Assembly: GCA_029817715.1 (NCBI GenBank)
Contig: JARUPY010000373.1
Coordinates: 124,001 to 188,000, forward strand
DNA: 64,000 bases
Reading direction: 5' to 3'
DNA from: Melastoma dodecandrum
Taxonomy: Eukaryota > Streptophyta > Magnoliopsida > Myrtales > Melastomataceae
Made by a program: the position numbers and the translations under genes
In this document: piece by piece, positions 27,126 through 35,570 of the stretch
Position numbering within the stretch: the first letter of the stretch is position 1
How the letters are laid out: each line of letters begins with the position of its first letter
Notes under the pieces: model-generated
Told to the model about the DNA's origin: nothing
What the model saw: the letters and a program-made list of their open reading frames with translations, nothing else
Database searches by the model: none

Positions 27126-28452
27126 TCAGGAGCCGGGGGCCAGCGGGCCGGTGATCAGCGCCTTCGGGCGATAGACGGCAAGCGCGAGGCGCTCCTCGGC
27201 CCGGATCGTCACCATGTTCTTCACGAAATTGTCGCGGTCCTCCGTGGAGATCAGGACGTTGGCATCCTCGCGGTCGAAGATCTGCGCGGCGTAGCGGAGC
27301 GCGCCAGTCAGGAATTGCCCCTGCGTGATCGCGAAGGAGACGGCCACCGGAAGACCCCACAGCACCGGCCCGGCGATCCCCTGCGGGTTGGCGAACAGGT
27401 AGCGGTTCTGCGTGTCCTTCGTCAGCTCGATCTGGCACCAGTCGGCCGGATGCAGCACGTGGCCGGTCGCCGGATAGAGCGCAAGCACCGCCTGCAGCAT
27501 GGCGAGCCGCAAGGTGTCGATCGCCGTCTGGTTCTGCACCGTGACGCCGGCCGGCTTCGCATAGGCGGTGGCCTGCGGGATGAGGCCGAGCAGGTTGGTG
27601 CCCGTGCCGTCGCCGGCGAGCAGCTGCAGGTCCTCGACGAGATCGAGCCCGTAGCGGAGACGATAGTCGATCATCGACTGGAGCTGCGGGGCGTCGTCGA
27701 GGATCTGCTTCGACGCCATGATGAAATGCGCGAGGGTCCGCACCGGCGTATTCGTCTGGAGATAGGTGATATCCGACTGCGGCTTCGGCGCGGCCGGGTT
27801 CTCGGCGACCGGCGCAGCGCTGTTGGTGTTCACGTTCTCCTTGACGAACTCGATCGCGCTGGAGTTCGTCCGTCCCGGCGCCAGCAGGCTGCGCACGGTC
27901 AACGGCCGGTCCGGCAGCAGGATGATGCCCGGCTGGCGGTCGGCGGGCACCAGCGCCGTCGTTGCGGACGTGCCGGAGGCCGAAGCCGAGGTGATCGTCT
28001 TCACCTCGACGGAGCAGCGCCCCTTCCACCGCATGCCCTCGGCGGCAGCGGCCTTGTACTCGTCGGATTCGATGAAGCGGGTGCCGATCGACTTGTGCTC
28101 GACGACGTCGCCGGCGCCCGGGCGGCGAGCGAGCTTCTGCTCCATGTCGGCGACCTTGGCCGACAGGTCGTTCATCTTCGTCAGGGCCTCGTCGGTCTTG
28201 TCCTTGGTTTTCCTGCGTGACCGTGCCGAGGTTCTTGATTTCGGTGTTCGCCTTCTCGGCGAAGGTCTTCACCTCGTCGGTGACCTTGGTCAGGTTCTTG
28301 ACCGCCGTCTTGAATTCGGCGTCGCTGACACCGCCGTCGTTCGGCTTTTCGAACACAGGCATGTGGCGGGAGAGGATCGGATTGCCGGCCATGCCCGCAA
28401 ACACCGCGGCGATGGAGGCGCCGGGGACGGCGAGACGAGTGGTGCGGACCAT
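27126..28452 (-). pseudogene. HK97-type major capsid protein, frameshifted near 28208
   Basis: The delta/scaffold domain (FEKPNDGGVSDAEFKTAVKNL and a coiled-coil) begins at ATG 28452 and loses frame at the TTTT run at 28208-28211 (+ strand). The next frame continues MNDLSAKVADMEQKLARR and the capsid fold: IILLPDRPLTVRSLLAPG, ISDI-like SDITYLQTNTP, ASKQILDDAPQLQSMIDYRLRYGL and DREDANVLISTEDRDNFVKNMVTIRAEERLALAVYRP. Loss of one A or C reunites the parts. If the shorter frame from 28175 were used alone, the scaffold domain would be missing. The N-terminal part also looks signal-peptide-like, but this is less clear. Confidence 0.88.
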
Positions 28453-28502
28453 GGGTGCCCCTCTGACGGATAGCAGGCTGCCGATGGGTCGGAGGCTATG
28501 CG

Positions 28503-28520
28503 GGGCGGCCAAGACGCCCG
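28503..28520. terminator. Short stem-loop between the capsid and the exported-protein genes
   Basis: GACGCCC and GGGCGTC form a perfect 7-bp stem around a GATA tetraloop in the 81-base gap before the capsid gene. It lacks a T run, so it may be an mRNA stability or attenuation element rather than a strong terminator. Confidence 0.45.
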
Positions 28521-28533
28521 ATAGGGCGTCGGC

Positions 28534-29034
28534 TCAGGGCAGCGGCGCGACGCAGGTGAGCGTGACCGTCGTCCCGGTCGGGGGCTTGACCGTGATCGGC
28601 AGGGCGATCGGCAAGGTGAGCGATGCGATGCTGAGCGCACTCGGATGCGCGGTCAGTTTGATCGTGACCGACGTCGTCCCGATCGCCGTGACAACCGGGA
28701 AATCGAACGAATAGCTCGCCGTCGCGGCCGCAGGGGCGATGAGCGAGGCGTAGCAGGTCGGCGTGTTGGCGAACACGGTCGGGAACGACCAGGTGACGGC
28801 ACCGCTCGTCACGTCGATCCCCGCGCTCGACTGGCGCTGGACAGTCGGCACGACGACGTCGCCCTTGCCGCCGTTCACTGTCTTCACCGGCGCGCCGGCC
28901 AGGATCTGGGATGGGACCGAGGCGGCCAACGCGTCGAGTTGCTGTTGCGTGACGCCAAGCGGAGGACTGGAGGCAGCGCGCGCTGTCGCGCAAGCCAAGA
29001 GCGCGAAGGCTATAAAGATAGGGCGCGTCGTCAT
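28534..29034 (-). CDS. Exported fibre-like protein upstream of capsid
   Basis: The 166-residue protein has a signal peptide (MTTRPIFIAFALLACATARA). It then carries LPV-type fibre features: ASVPSQILAGAPVKTVNGGKGDVVVP, the common V-SVNG--GDV motif of tail proteins, and a C-terminal beta domain. Its place between protease and capsid genes is unusual for a fibre-like protein. It overlaps the previous gene by four bases. Confidence 0.6.
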   Translation of the reverse strand: MTTRPIFIAFALLACATARAASSPPLGVTQQQLDALAASVPSQILAGAPVKTVNGGKGDVVVPTVQRQSSAGIDVTSGAVTWSFPTVFANTPTCYASLIAPAAATASYSFDFPVVTAIGTTSVTIKLTAHPSALSIASLTLPIALPITVKPPTGTTVTLTCVAPLP

Positions 29035-29531
29035 GGCGCCTCAAGCACGGCGAGAGTCGCGGCCGATGAGCAGTACGCCGTCACGGCCCCCGTCGGCGTG
29101 AACGAGGCTTCAAACGTTCGGGAGCCGCCCTGGCCGCCCGCCAGCGCGGCCGGTGCCAGCGGATCGCCGCGCGTCGCGCTGGGCGCGACGCCGTAGCCAA
29201 TTCGGCAGGTGCCGACCGTCGAGGTCATCACGATCGACAGGTAGCGGCGCGACGTGGCGCCGGACAGCTGGCAGGCCGCGCCGGCGGCGCAACTCACGTC
29301 GACTGGATTGGTGAGCGCACCGCTTACCGACGCGGCTGCGCCAGCAAGCGCGCCGGCGTTCATGGAGACCGTGACGGGCTGGAACGGGCCGGCGCCCGTG
29401 CCGCTCATGTCGTAGTAGAGCGTCGGCACCTGTTGGCCGAGTTCGTTCTGGATCGACTTCGTGACGTAGGCGCCGTCCGCGAGCGCCATTGTCGAAGCGA
29501 GGAGGAGAGCAAGAGCGACGATGACGCGCAT
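29031..29531 (-). CDS. Exported phage protein next to the prohead protease
   Basis: The 166-residue protein has a signal peptide (MRVIVALALLLASTMALA). The mature part is a Gly/Ala/Thr-rich beta domain with cysteines (VDVSCAAGAACQLSG and VGTCRIGYG). No family is recognised. It lies between protease and capsid and is coupled to the next exported protein. It could be a capsid decoration protein, but a signal peptide would argue against that. Confidence 0.58.
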   Translation of the reverse strand: MRVIVALALLLASTMALADGAYVTKSIQNELGQQVPTLYYDMSGTGAGPFQPVTVSMNAGALAGAAASVSGALTNPVDVSCAAGAACQLSGATSRRYLSIVMTSTVGTCRIGYGVAPSATRGDPLAPAALAGGQGGSRTFEASFTPTGAVTAYCSSAATLAVLEAP

Positions 29532-29542
29532 TCGGCCGCTCG

Positions 29543-30256
29543 TCAGAAATCCGGTAGCGCGAAGCGCTCGAGGTCGGCGAGGACCGCCTTGGTTTCGGGA
29601 TCCAAGCCGCCCTCATCGTCGGCTTGGCCGTGCCCCGCGTCGACCTTGCGCAGAAACTCGTCGGCCGCCGCACGCGCCTTGAACTCGGTCAGCCCCCGCG
29701 CCATGCCGGCGCGCACCAAGTCGTCAAAGAGACCGGCGCCGACGTCGGCAAGCTTGATGCCGGTGACGACGGAGAGCGCGTTCGACGGCTCGTCGACGAG
29801 GCTGATCTCGTGCAGGTTCACGCTCTTCAGGAGCCGCTTCGGCTGGTCGGCGCCCGTGCCGACCACGATGCCGTTAGCCCGCTTCGACCAGCCGATGGAG
29901 ATGCCTTTCAGGGCGCCGTCGCGCACCAGCTCGAGCAGGTGCTTGCCCTTCTCGGTGTTCTCGGCGCCGCTGATCTTGCCCTCGACGTGGAGGCCTTTCG
30001 AGTCCTCGGCCACGGTCTTCCAGACGCCGGCCGGGGTGGCGTCGCCACCGAACAGGCTGCCACCATGCATGATCCTTAGCGGCGGGTTGCCGCGACCCTG
30101 CGCCTTGCGCTCGGCAAGGGTGTCGGAGAAGGCGCCAGGCACGATCTTGTCGCCATGGCTGTCCGTGTTGCCGAAGAAGGCGCCGTAGCCTTCGAAAGCG
30201 CCTGGCACACCTTTGTCGGCGAACTTGACCTCGAATGGAGCGGCGAAGATGTCCAT
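29543..30256 (-). CDS. HK97-family prohead protease
   Basis: The 237-residue serine protease (S78/U35) matures the capsid by removing the scaffold domain. It has the typical start AAPFEVKF, then GVFSGYG-like GAFEGYGAFFGN-D-HGD, the LRIMHG histidine region, the catalytic GISIGW serine segment, and LHEISLVDEPSN. Coverage is complete. It precedes the capsid in transcription order, as in HK97-type clusters, with two exported proteins inserted between. Confidence 0.92.
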   Translation of the reverse strand: MDIFAAPFEVKFADKGVPGAFEGYGAFFGNTDSHGDKIVPGAFSDTLAERKAQGRGNPPLRIMHGGSLFGGDATPAGVWKTVAEDSKGLHVEGKISGAENTEKGKHLLELVRDGALKGISIGWSKRANGIVVGTGADQPKRLLKSVNLHEISLVDEPSNALSVVTGIKLADVGAGLFDDLVRAGMARGLTEFKARAAADEFLRKVDAGHGQADDEGGLDPETKAVLADLERFALPDF

Positions 30257-30287
30257 GGGTAGGGCCTCGGCGGTGCAAGGCGGGAAG

Positions 30288-30520
30288 CTAAGAGGAAGCG
30301 GCCGTCGGCCCGATAGGCACGGCGATCAGCTCGGTTGCTACCAGCGCGGCTCCCCAATGATTGCGTAAAAACACAACCCGACGAGCCCGCCCTCCAATCC
30401 GTGCGCGGTCGGCCGTGTGCAAGGAATCCTTGCAAGCTGGCCGGTGACCCGATCCTCCGTCACCGTGCATCCGCGGGCGGGGCGGCGGGGCGTAGCGCAC
30501 GTTAGATCAGGGTTTTGCAC
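30288..30520 (-). CDS. Small membrane protein upstream of the protease, apparently frameshifted
   Basis: The first frame (from ATG 30520) reads TEDRVTGQLARIP and then a hydrophobic GGLVGLCFYAIIG, and stops at 30338. The other frame continues AALVATELIAVPIGPTAASS to 30288. Adding one G to the four-base run at 30352-30355 merges them into one 77-residue protein with a single transmembrane helix. A small membrane protein is often found between portal and protease in such clusters. This gene was found by joining frames and is therefore tentative. Confidence 0.5.
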
Positions 30521-30579
30521 CGCCAGCGCTCAATGCTAAGCTTCCGAGAGGTTGCGGCGAGGTATTGAGGATCGTATAA

Positions 30580-31422
30580 ATGCCTTCCGAAACGGGCGAA
30601 GTCTTCGAGATAGAAAAAGGTGAGACAAGTCGCGCGCTCGAGTTAGCGCAACAAGCAATTGACGTAAAAGAGAAATTGCACGAAGAAAGGGGCATCACAA
30701 AAGTAGCTGTCAGAGTGAGCATCGCTGCTGCAGTGGTCGGCATACTGAGTGCTGCTTGGTCAACTTGGCAGACTTACAGCGACCGTCTTGATAGAGTAGG
30801 AGCCGAGCTAAGAACTGTTGTCACACGAATTGCTCAAATACAAAACAAATCTTACAACGAAGAGACAAATATATTGGCAAAACAAGGTTATGTGCTGGCA
30901 AAGTCTGGCATTGATGTTTCTGCGCCCGAGTATGTGGTTATAGCGGATGCGTTGTTTGCAACCGATGACGTAATTCGTGCCCGCGAATTTGCCAGTATTG
31001 CTTTGGCTAAAGCCGACACGTCGCTGGATAAGTCGTGGGCGTACCGATCTCTTGGCGGTATCGCCATGGGTAGCGGAAAATATCAAGAGGCCATTGCCGA
31101 TTACAATCTTGCAGTCGGAGTTTTTTATGAATTTAACGAAGATCCTGCTTCTACTTGGGCTTTAAGTGATATTGCTAACACAAAGAAATTATTTATATTA
31201 AATGCTGTTGCGGCCGGCAAATGCGAAATAGCGCGTGAGCAGAGCGTGTTGCTTTTGGCAATACTTCCAAAGTTATCGCCCATGGACCGACAGGACATAA
31301 GCAGTAGCGCTCGACGCGCTCGCGCTTTGGCGGAAGAGTGCAACGGGCCAATGACACTCTCGCCGACGGATCGCTCTTCAGCGTTGGCATCGAAAACCCC
31401 ACCCCAGGCAGACCATCCTTAA
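30580..31422 (+). CDS. AT-rich TPR-like membrane-anchored protein
   Basis: The 280-residue protein has an N-terminal helical region (ALELAQQAIDVKEKLHEE), one transmembrane helix (VAVRVSIAAAVVGILSAAWSTW) and a C-terminal series of TPR-like helical hairpins (EYVVIADALFATDDVIRAREFASIALAKA; WAYRSLGGIAMGSGKYQEAIADYNLAV). Its base composition is clearly more AT-rich than the phage structural genes, so it is probably a separately acquired cargo gene at the prophage edge. Function is unknown; TPRs suggest a protein-binding or sensing role. The start is an ATG after GAGGATCGTATAA. Confidence 0.6.
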   Translation: MPSETGEVFEIEKGETSRALELAQQAIDVKEKLHEERGITKVAVRVSIAAAVVGILSAAWSTWQTYSDRLDRVGAELRTVVTRIAQIQNKSYNEETNILAKQGYVLAKSGIDVSAPEYVVIADALFATDDVIRAREFASIALAKADTSLDKSWAYRSLGGIAMGSGKYQEAIADYNLAVGVFYEFNEDPASTWALSDIANTKKLFILNAVAAGKCEIAREQSVLLLAILPKLSPMDRQDISSSARRARALAEECNGPMTLSPTDRSSALASKTPPQADHP

Positions 31423-31649
31423 CGATTTTGGTGTCGGACCGGCCCTCGAACTGCAGTTTCCTCGCTCCGGTGCTTTCGGCCGGGCGGCACCGGCGCGTTG
31501 TGACGGGTGTGGAGTTCGAACAAAGCGGAAATTCACGTGTCCAAAACGTGCCGAAATACCCGCATTCGGGTGCAAGATTCCACATTTGTTCGCAATTGCC
31601 TCGGTTGACAGTCGAGTGACAAAACATCCGTAGAAACAGTGGGATGTAA
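31423..31649. other. Intergenic region at the prophage right edge
   Basis: About 230 bases between the TPR-like gene and the tRNA-Thr contain no convincing gene. The direct-repeat copy of the tRNA 3' end expected for an attL/attR pair lies outside the window, so the exact core cannot be defined. Confidence 0.4.
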
Positions 31650-31676
31650 TGGTGCTGCCAGAGAGGATTGAACTCT

Positions 31677-31719
<43 letters not shown>

Positions 31720-31724
31720 GCAGC
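31650..31724 (-). tRNA. tRNA-Thr(GGT)
   Basis: A complete cloverleaf is seen on the minus strand. Acceptor GCTGCTG pairs with TGGCAGC, the D arm contains TAGCTCAGTGGTAGAGC, and the anticodon arm CTCCC-TTGGTAA-GGGAG carries the GGT anticodon. The T arm GAGAG-TTCAATC-CTCTC is followed by discriminator A and an encoded CCA (31650-31652). The 3' end faces the prophage, which fits use of this gene as the phage attachment site. Confidence 0.95.
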
Positions 31725-31842
31725 GGATCCCGGGCGGCGCGACGCTGGGCGCGGACCTTCTGCCATAGGCCGTAAAGGGTGACAAGGGTGGTGACATGGG
31801 CGCGCGCCGACGCCATGCTCGCCGCGTGACGGATGATGCATT

Positions 31843-32880
31843 GTGACGCTACGCTCGCAGGCTCGCGACCCGCTGTTGACAGGCGGCGATCTCGCCGCCT
31901 TCGTCGCCCATGGAGGCGCGCTCGACGCGGCGCGACGCGCTTATCCGGATGCGCCGGAGCCGTGGATCGATCTCTCCACCGGCATCAACCCGATCGCCTA
32001 TCCGGTACGTGATATCCCGGCGGAGGCCTTCGCGCGGCTGCCGACCCGCGCCGCCGAGGCTGCGCTCGAGCGCGCCGCGGCAGCCCGCTACGGCGTGCCG
32101 GACGGTTGCGCGATCGTGGCGACGCCTGGGACGCAGGCCATCATCCAGCGCCTGCCGGTCCTTTGCGAGGGCCGCGACGTGCGCGTGCTCGGCCCGACCT
32201 ACGGCGAGTACGCGCGCGTCTTCGCCGGCGCCGACGCGCGCGTGCGGACGGTCGGCACGCCGGAAGCGCTCGCCGGCGCTGACTTGGCCGTCGTCGTCAA
32301 TCCCAACAATCCGGATGGGCGGCTCGTCGCGCGGGACGCGCTGCACGACCTCGCGCGCCGCGTCGGCACCCTGGTGGTCGACGAGGCGTTCATGGATGCG
32401 CTCGCGCCCGGCGCGAGCCTGGTGCCGACGCTGCCTGCCGCGCGCGCGCTGGTGATGCGCTCTTTCGGCAAGTTCTACGGCTTGGCGGGGTTGCGGCTCG
32501 GTTTCGCGATCGCTTCGCCCGGTCGCGCGGATGCCTTGCGGCGCCTGCTCGGGCCGTGGGCTGTCGCCGGGCCGGCGCTGGCGATCGGCACGCGAGCCCT
32601 CGGCGACGACGCTTGGCTCGCCGAGACCCGTCAGCGGCTGACGGCTGACGGCGCACGGCTCGGCTTTCTTCTGGGCAGGGCGGGCGCCACGCCGGTCGGC
32701 GCCACGCCGCTGTTTCGGCTGGTGAAGCACCCCGCGGCCGGCGCGCTGTTCGGCGCGCTCGCGAGGCGCGGGATCCTGACGCGGCCTTTCGCGGACGCGC
32801 CGACGCGATTGCGTTTCGGCCTGCCGGGATCGGAGGCAGACTGGGCACGGCTCGAGGCCGCGCTGCATGGGTTCGGCTGA
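31843..32880 (+). CDS. cobC: Threonine-phosphate decarboxylase-like aminotransferase (CobC)
   Basis: The 345-residue PLP-dependent protein begins HGG-like FVAHGGALDAARRAYPDAPEPWIDLSTGINPIAYPV, the signature of CobC/CobD. It also has ATPGTQAIIQRLP, VVNPNNPDGR and a PLP-lysine region SFGKFYGLAGLRLGF. The family makes the aminopropanol precursor of the cobalamin nucleotide loop. The start is a GTG at 31843. It directly follows the tRNA-Thr, and no other cobalamin gene is in view. A cobalamin riboswitch was looked for upstream and not seen. Confidence 0.82.
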   Translation: MTLRSQARDPLLTGGDLAAFVAHGGALDAARRAYPDAPEPWIDLSTGINPIAYPVRDIPAEAFARLPTRAAEAALERAAAARYGVPDGCAIVATPGTQAIIQRLPVLCEGRDVRVLGPTYGEYARVFAGADARVRTVGTPEALAGADLAVVVNPNNPDGRLVARDALHDLARRVGTLVVDEAFMDALAPGASLVPTLPAARALVMRSFGKFYGLAGLRLGFAIASPGRADALRRLLGPWAVAGPALAIGTRALGDDAWLAETRQRLTADGARLGFLLGRAGATPVGATPLFRLVKHPAAGALFGALARRGILTRPFADAPTRLRFGLPGSEADWARLEAALHGFG

Positions 32881-32914
32881 AAGCGGGTGCCAGGCCCCGG
32901 GTCTTACCCTTGAT

Positions 32915-33388
32915 CTACGCCTTCTTGGCAGGTCGCAGGCGCACCACGACGTCGATGGCGGCGATCTCCATGCCCTCGGGCAGCGGCGGCACGACCTCGG
33001 GGTCGATCGTCACGGCCGGAATGTCGATAAGCATGTTCGACTCTTCCAGCAGGAAGTGGTGATGGTCCGAGATGTTGGTGTCGTAATAGACCTTGGTCCC
33101 GTCGACCGCGACCTCGCGCAGGAGGCCCGCCTCTGTGAAGCAGTGCAGGCCATTGTAGACGGTGGCAAGCGACACCGGGACGCGCAGCTCCTGCGCCTCC
33201 TCATAGAGCTTCTCGGCCGTCAGATGCCGGTCGCCCTTGGCGAACAGCAGCAGGCCGAGCGCCATACGCTGGCGCGTCGGCCGCAGACCCGCGTCCTTCA
33301 GCTTGCCGCGCAAGGCATGGACCGGGCAGCCGGCCATGGCATCGCCGATCATCCCAGGCCGTTGGCTCGTCTTTTGAAGCTCGGTCAT
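32915..33388 (-). CDS. irr: Iron response regulator Irr (Fur family)
   Basis: The 157-residue protein has GLRPTRQRMALGLLLF, SLATVYNGLHCF and DHHHFLLEE, the Fur fold with the Irr-type His cluster. A short heme-regulatory CP motif (GCPVHALR, around Cys21) lies near the N-terminus, as in Bradyrhizobium Irr. Irr controls iron and heme genes by responding to heme availability. It lies divergent from fabA, a common arrangement in Rhizobiales. ATG at 33388 gives the family length. Confidence 0.88.
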   Translation of the reverse strand: MTELQKTSQRPGMIGDAMAGCPVHALRGKLKDAGLRPTRQRMALGLLLFAKGDRHLTAEKLYEEAQELRVPVSLATVYNGLHCFTEAGLLREVAVDGTKVYYDTNISDHHHFLLEESNMLIDIPAVTIDPEVVPPLPEGMEIAAIDVVVRLRPAKKA

Positions 33389-33710
33389 CTCGTTCTCTTC
33401 GAAGCTCCCGCCGGGACCACAACGACGTAAGGAAAGGCCGCGAAAGACGTAAGGCCCTCGCGTCCAATCTGTATAGGGTTGCCCTTCGGCGACCGCAAGC
33501 ACGTCCGAGGGCGAAGAGTACCGCGATCGACGCGGCGAGGGAAGGGGCCTCACGCTGACGGAGGCCTGGACAGGCTTGGCGGCGAGGCCGCAGATCGACC
33601 GAGAGTGCGCCTTTCGGACCGCGAGGGCCTATGCTAAGAGCCCGCGCATCCTCTACGGGGGAGCCTTTTCGGCGCGATGGCACGCCCGGCAGAGAGAAGA
33701 CGAAGCACCG
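33389..33710. promoter_or_regulatory. irr-fabA divergent intergenic region
   Basis: These 322 bases separate irr from fabA and must hold both promoters. A direct repeat GACGTAAGG occurs at 33424-33432 and 33446-33454, 22 bases apart, about two helical turns, and may be an operator. No classical iron control element (Irr box) is seen by eye. Confidence 0.4.
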
Positions 33711-34232
33711 ATGAGCGAGCGCCGCTCCAGCTACGATTACGAACACCTCCTCGCCTGCGGACGCGGCGAACTCTTTGGCCCCGGGAACGCCCAGCTCCCG
33801 CTGCCGCCGATGCTGATGTTCGACAAGATCGGCGCCATCTCCGAGACCGAGGGGCCGGCCGGCAAGGGCGTGGTGCGCGCCGAGTTCGACATCCACCCGG
33901 ACCTCTGGTTCTTCGCCTGCCATTTCAAAGGCGATCCCGTCATGCCGGGTTGCCTTGGCCTCGACGCCCTCTGGCAGATGACCGGCTTCTACCTCGGCTG
34001 GCTGGGCCTGCCGGGCCGTGGCCGGGCGCTCGGCGTCGGCGAGGTGAAGTTCACCGACCAGGTCCTGCCCACGGTCAAGCGGGTCGTCTACGGGATCGAT
34101 ATCAAGCGCGTCTTCAAGGGCAGGCTCGTGCTCGGCATCGCGGACGGCTGGCTCGAAGCCGACGGTCGCCGCATCTACGAGGCCAAGGACCTGAAGGTCG
34201 GCCTGTTCCAGGCCGATGCCGCGCCGGCCTGA
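33711..34232 (+). CDS. fabA: 3-hydroxydecanoyl-ACP dehydratase/isomerase
   Basis: The 173-residue hot-dog enzyme forms the cis-3-decenoyl-ACP that starts unsaturated fatty acid synthesis. It has the FabA signature [22 protein letters not shown] with catalytic His and Asp, and [12 protein letters not shown]. The start is ATG at 33711. It is the first gene of the fabA-fabB-fabI run, which lies divergent from irr. Confidence 0.96.
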   Translation: MSERRSSYDYEHLLACGRGELFGPGNAQLPLPPMLMFDKIGAISETEGPAGKGVVRAEFDIHPDLWFFACHFKGDPVMPGCLGLDALWQMTGFYLGWLGLPGRGRALGVGEVKFTDQVLPTVKRVVYGIDIKRVFKGRLVLGIADGWLEADGRRIYEAKDLKVGLFQADAAPA

Positions 34233-34293
34233 GCCGGGCGGGCATCGCCCGGCGCAAGCGGCGACCGGCGATGTGGGTCGGACGGAGAGCTGA

Positions 34294-35508
34294 ATGAGAC
34301 GCGTCGTCGTCACCGGCATGGGCATTGTGTCCTCGATCGGCAATTCGACGCAGGAGGTGCTGTCCTCGCTGCGCGAGGCGAAATCCGGCATCAGCTTCGC
34401 CGAATCCTTTCACGAGCACGGCTTTCGCTCGCAGGTGCACGGGGCCCCGGTCACCGACTCAGGCGCGGTCGACCGCCGTGCCATGCGCTTCCACGGCGGC
34501 GGCACCGCCTGGGCTCATATCGCCATGGAGCAGGCGATCCGCGACGCCGACCTGATGCCGGAGGACGTGTCCAACCCGCGCACCGGCATCATCGTGGGTT
34601 CGGGCGGCCCCTCGACGCGCACCATCGTGGAATCCGCCGACCTCGCCCGCACCAAGGGCCCGAAGCGGGTCGGTCCCTTCGCGGTGCCGAAGGCCATGTC
34701 GTCGACGGGCTCGGCGACGCTCGCCACCTGGTTCAAGATCAAGGGCTTCAACTATTCGATCGCCTCGGCCTGCGCGACCTCGAACCACAATATCGGCAAC
34801 GCCTACGAGGCCATCAGATACGGCAAGCAGGACGTGATGTTCGCGGGCGGCTGCGAGGAGCTCGACTGGTCGCTCTCCGTCCTGTTCGACGCGATGGGCG
34901 CCATGTCGTCGGGCTTCAACGACCGGCCGGCGGTGGCGTCGCGGGCCTTCGACAAGGACCGGGACGGTTTCGTCCTCTCGGGCGGCGCCGGCGTGCTGGT
35001 GTTGGAGGACTACGCCCACGCCAAGGCGCGCGGCGCCCGCATCTACGGCGAGATCGTCGGCTATGGGCTGACGTCGGACGGTTACGACATGGTGGCGCCC
35101 TCGGGCGAGGGCGCGCGGCGCTGCATGCGCATGGCGCTCGACGGGTTCAAGCTGCCGATCGACTACGTGAACCCGCACGCCACATCGACGCCGGTCGGCG
35201 ACGTCCGCGAGGTCGAGGCGCTGCGCGCGGTGTTCGGCAAGGGCAAGGTGCCGCCGATCTCCGCGACCAAATCGCTGACCGGACATTCGCTCGGCGCGAC
35301 GGGCGTGCAGGAGGCGGTCTACTCGCTGCTCATGATGGGCTCGGGCTTCATCTGCGAGAGCGCGCATATCGAGGAGATCGACCCCGATTTTTCCGACATC
35401 GACATCGTGCGCGAGCGGCGCGAGGCAAAGCTCGGCGCGGTGCTCTCCAATTCCTTCGGCTTCGGCGGCACCAACGCCACGCTCGTGTTCAAACATGTCG
35501 ACGCGTAA
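34294..35508 (+). CDS. fabB: beta-ketoacyl-ACP synthase I
   Basis: The 404-residue thiolase-fold enzyme elongates the unsaturated intermediates made by FabA. The catalytic triad is present: Cys in [15 protein letters not shown], His in [13 protein letters not shown] and His in [11 protein letters not shown]. The Phe/Gly end [16 protein letters not shown] is intact. It begins with ATGAGACGCGTCGTCGT 61 bases after fabA, consistent with one operon. Confidence 0.96.
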   Translation: MRRVVVTGMGIVSSIGNSTQEVLSSLREAKSGISFAESFHEHGFRSQVHGAPVTDSGAVDRRAMRFHGGGTAWAHIAMEQAIRDADLMPEDVSNPRTGIIVGSGGPSTRTIVESADLARTKGPKRVGPFAVPKAMSSTGSATLATWFKIKGFNYSIASACATSNHNIGNAYEAIRYGKQDVMFAGGCEELDWSLSVLFDAMGAMSSGFNDRPAVASRAFDKDRDGFVLSGGAGVLVLEDYAHAKARGARIYGEIVGYGLTSDGYDMVAPSGEGARRCMRMALDGFKLPIDYVNPHATSTPVGDVREVEALRAVFGKGKVPPISATKSLTGHSLGATGVQEAVYSLLMMGSGFICESAHIEEIDPDFSDIDIVRERREAKLGAVLSNSFGFGGTNATLVFKHVDA

Positions 35509-35570
35509 GGAGCGGCGCCCCGCCGCCGTGGCGCACGAGGCGTGCGCCCTCCAAGGCATCGAGGTCCGCG

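Larger units (their letters stand above)
1..31649. mobile_element. Siphovirus-like prophage, left end outside window
   Basis: Terminase small and large subunits, portal, HK97-type prohead protease, capsid, gp6/gp10-like connectors, tail tube, tape measure with a lytic transglycosylase domain, tail tip, fibres and GH24 endolysin form an almost complete virion and lysis set. No integrase, repressor or replication gene is visible, so these must lie to the left. The right boundary is set by inference at the 3' end of the tRNA-Thr gene at 31650-31724, because phages commonly integrate into tRNA 3' halves and the host cobalamin gene follows. The order is unusual, since the block from 8.88 to 30.52 kb runs opposite to the terminase and portal genes. 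Confidence 0.9.

Noticed and set aside
10970..30320. GCCCGATAG repeated at 10970, 25395, 28509 and 30311 as a phage repeat family
   Set aside because: At least one copy is plain coding sequence, and only the 28503-28520 copy forms a full hairpin.
30418..30434. Perfect palindrome TGCAAGGAATCCTTGCA as a possible operator
   Set aside because: It lies inside the probable small membrane protein gene and has no second copy, so chance is likely.
31725..31842. Cobalamin riboswitch before the CobC gene
   Set aside because: No B12-box or related conserved pairing seen in this short gap.
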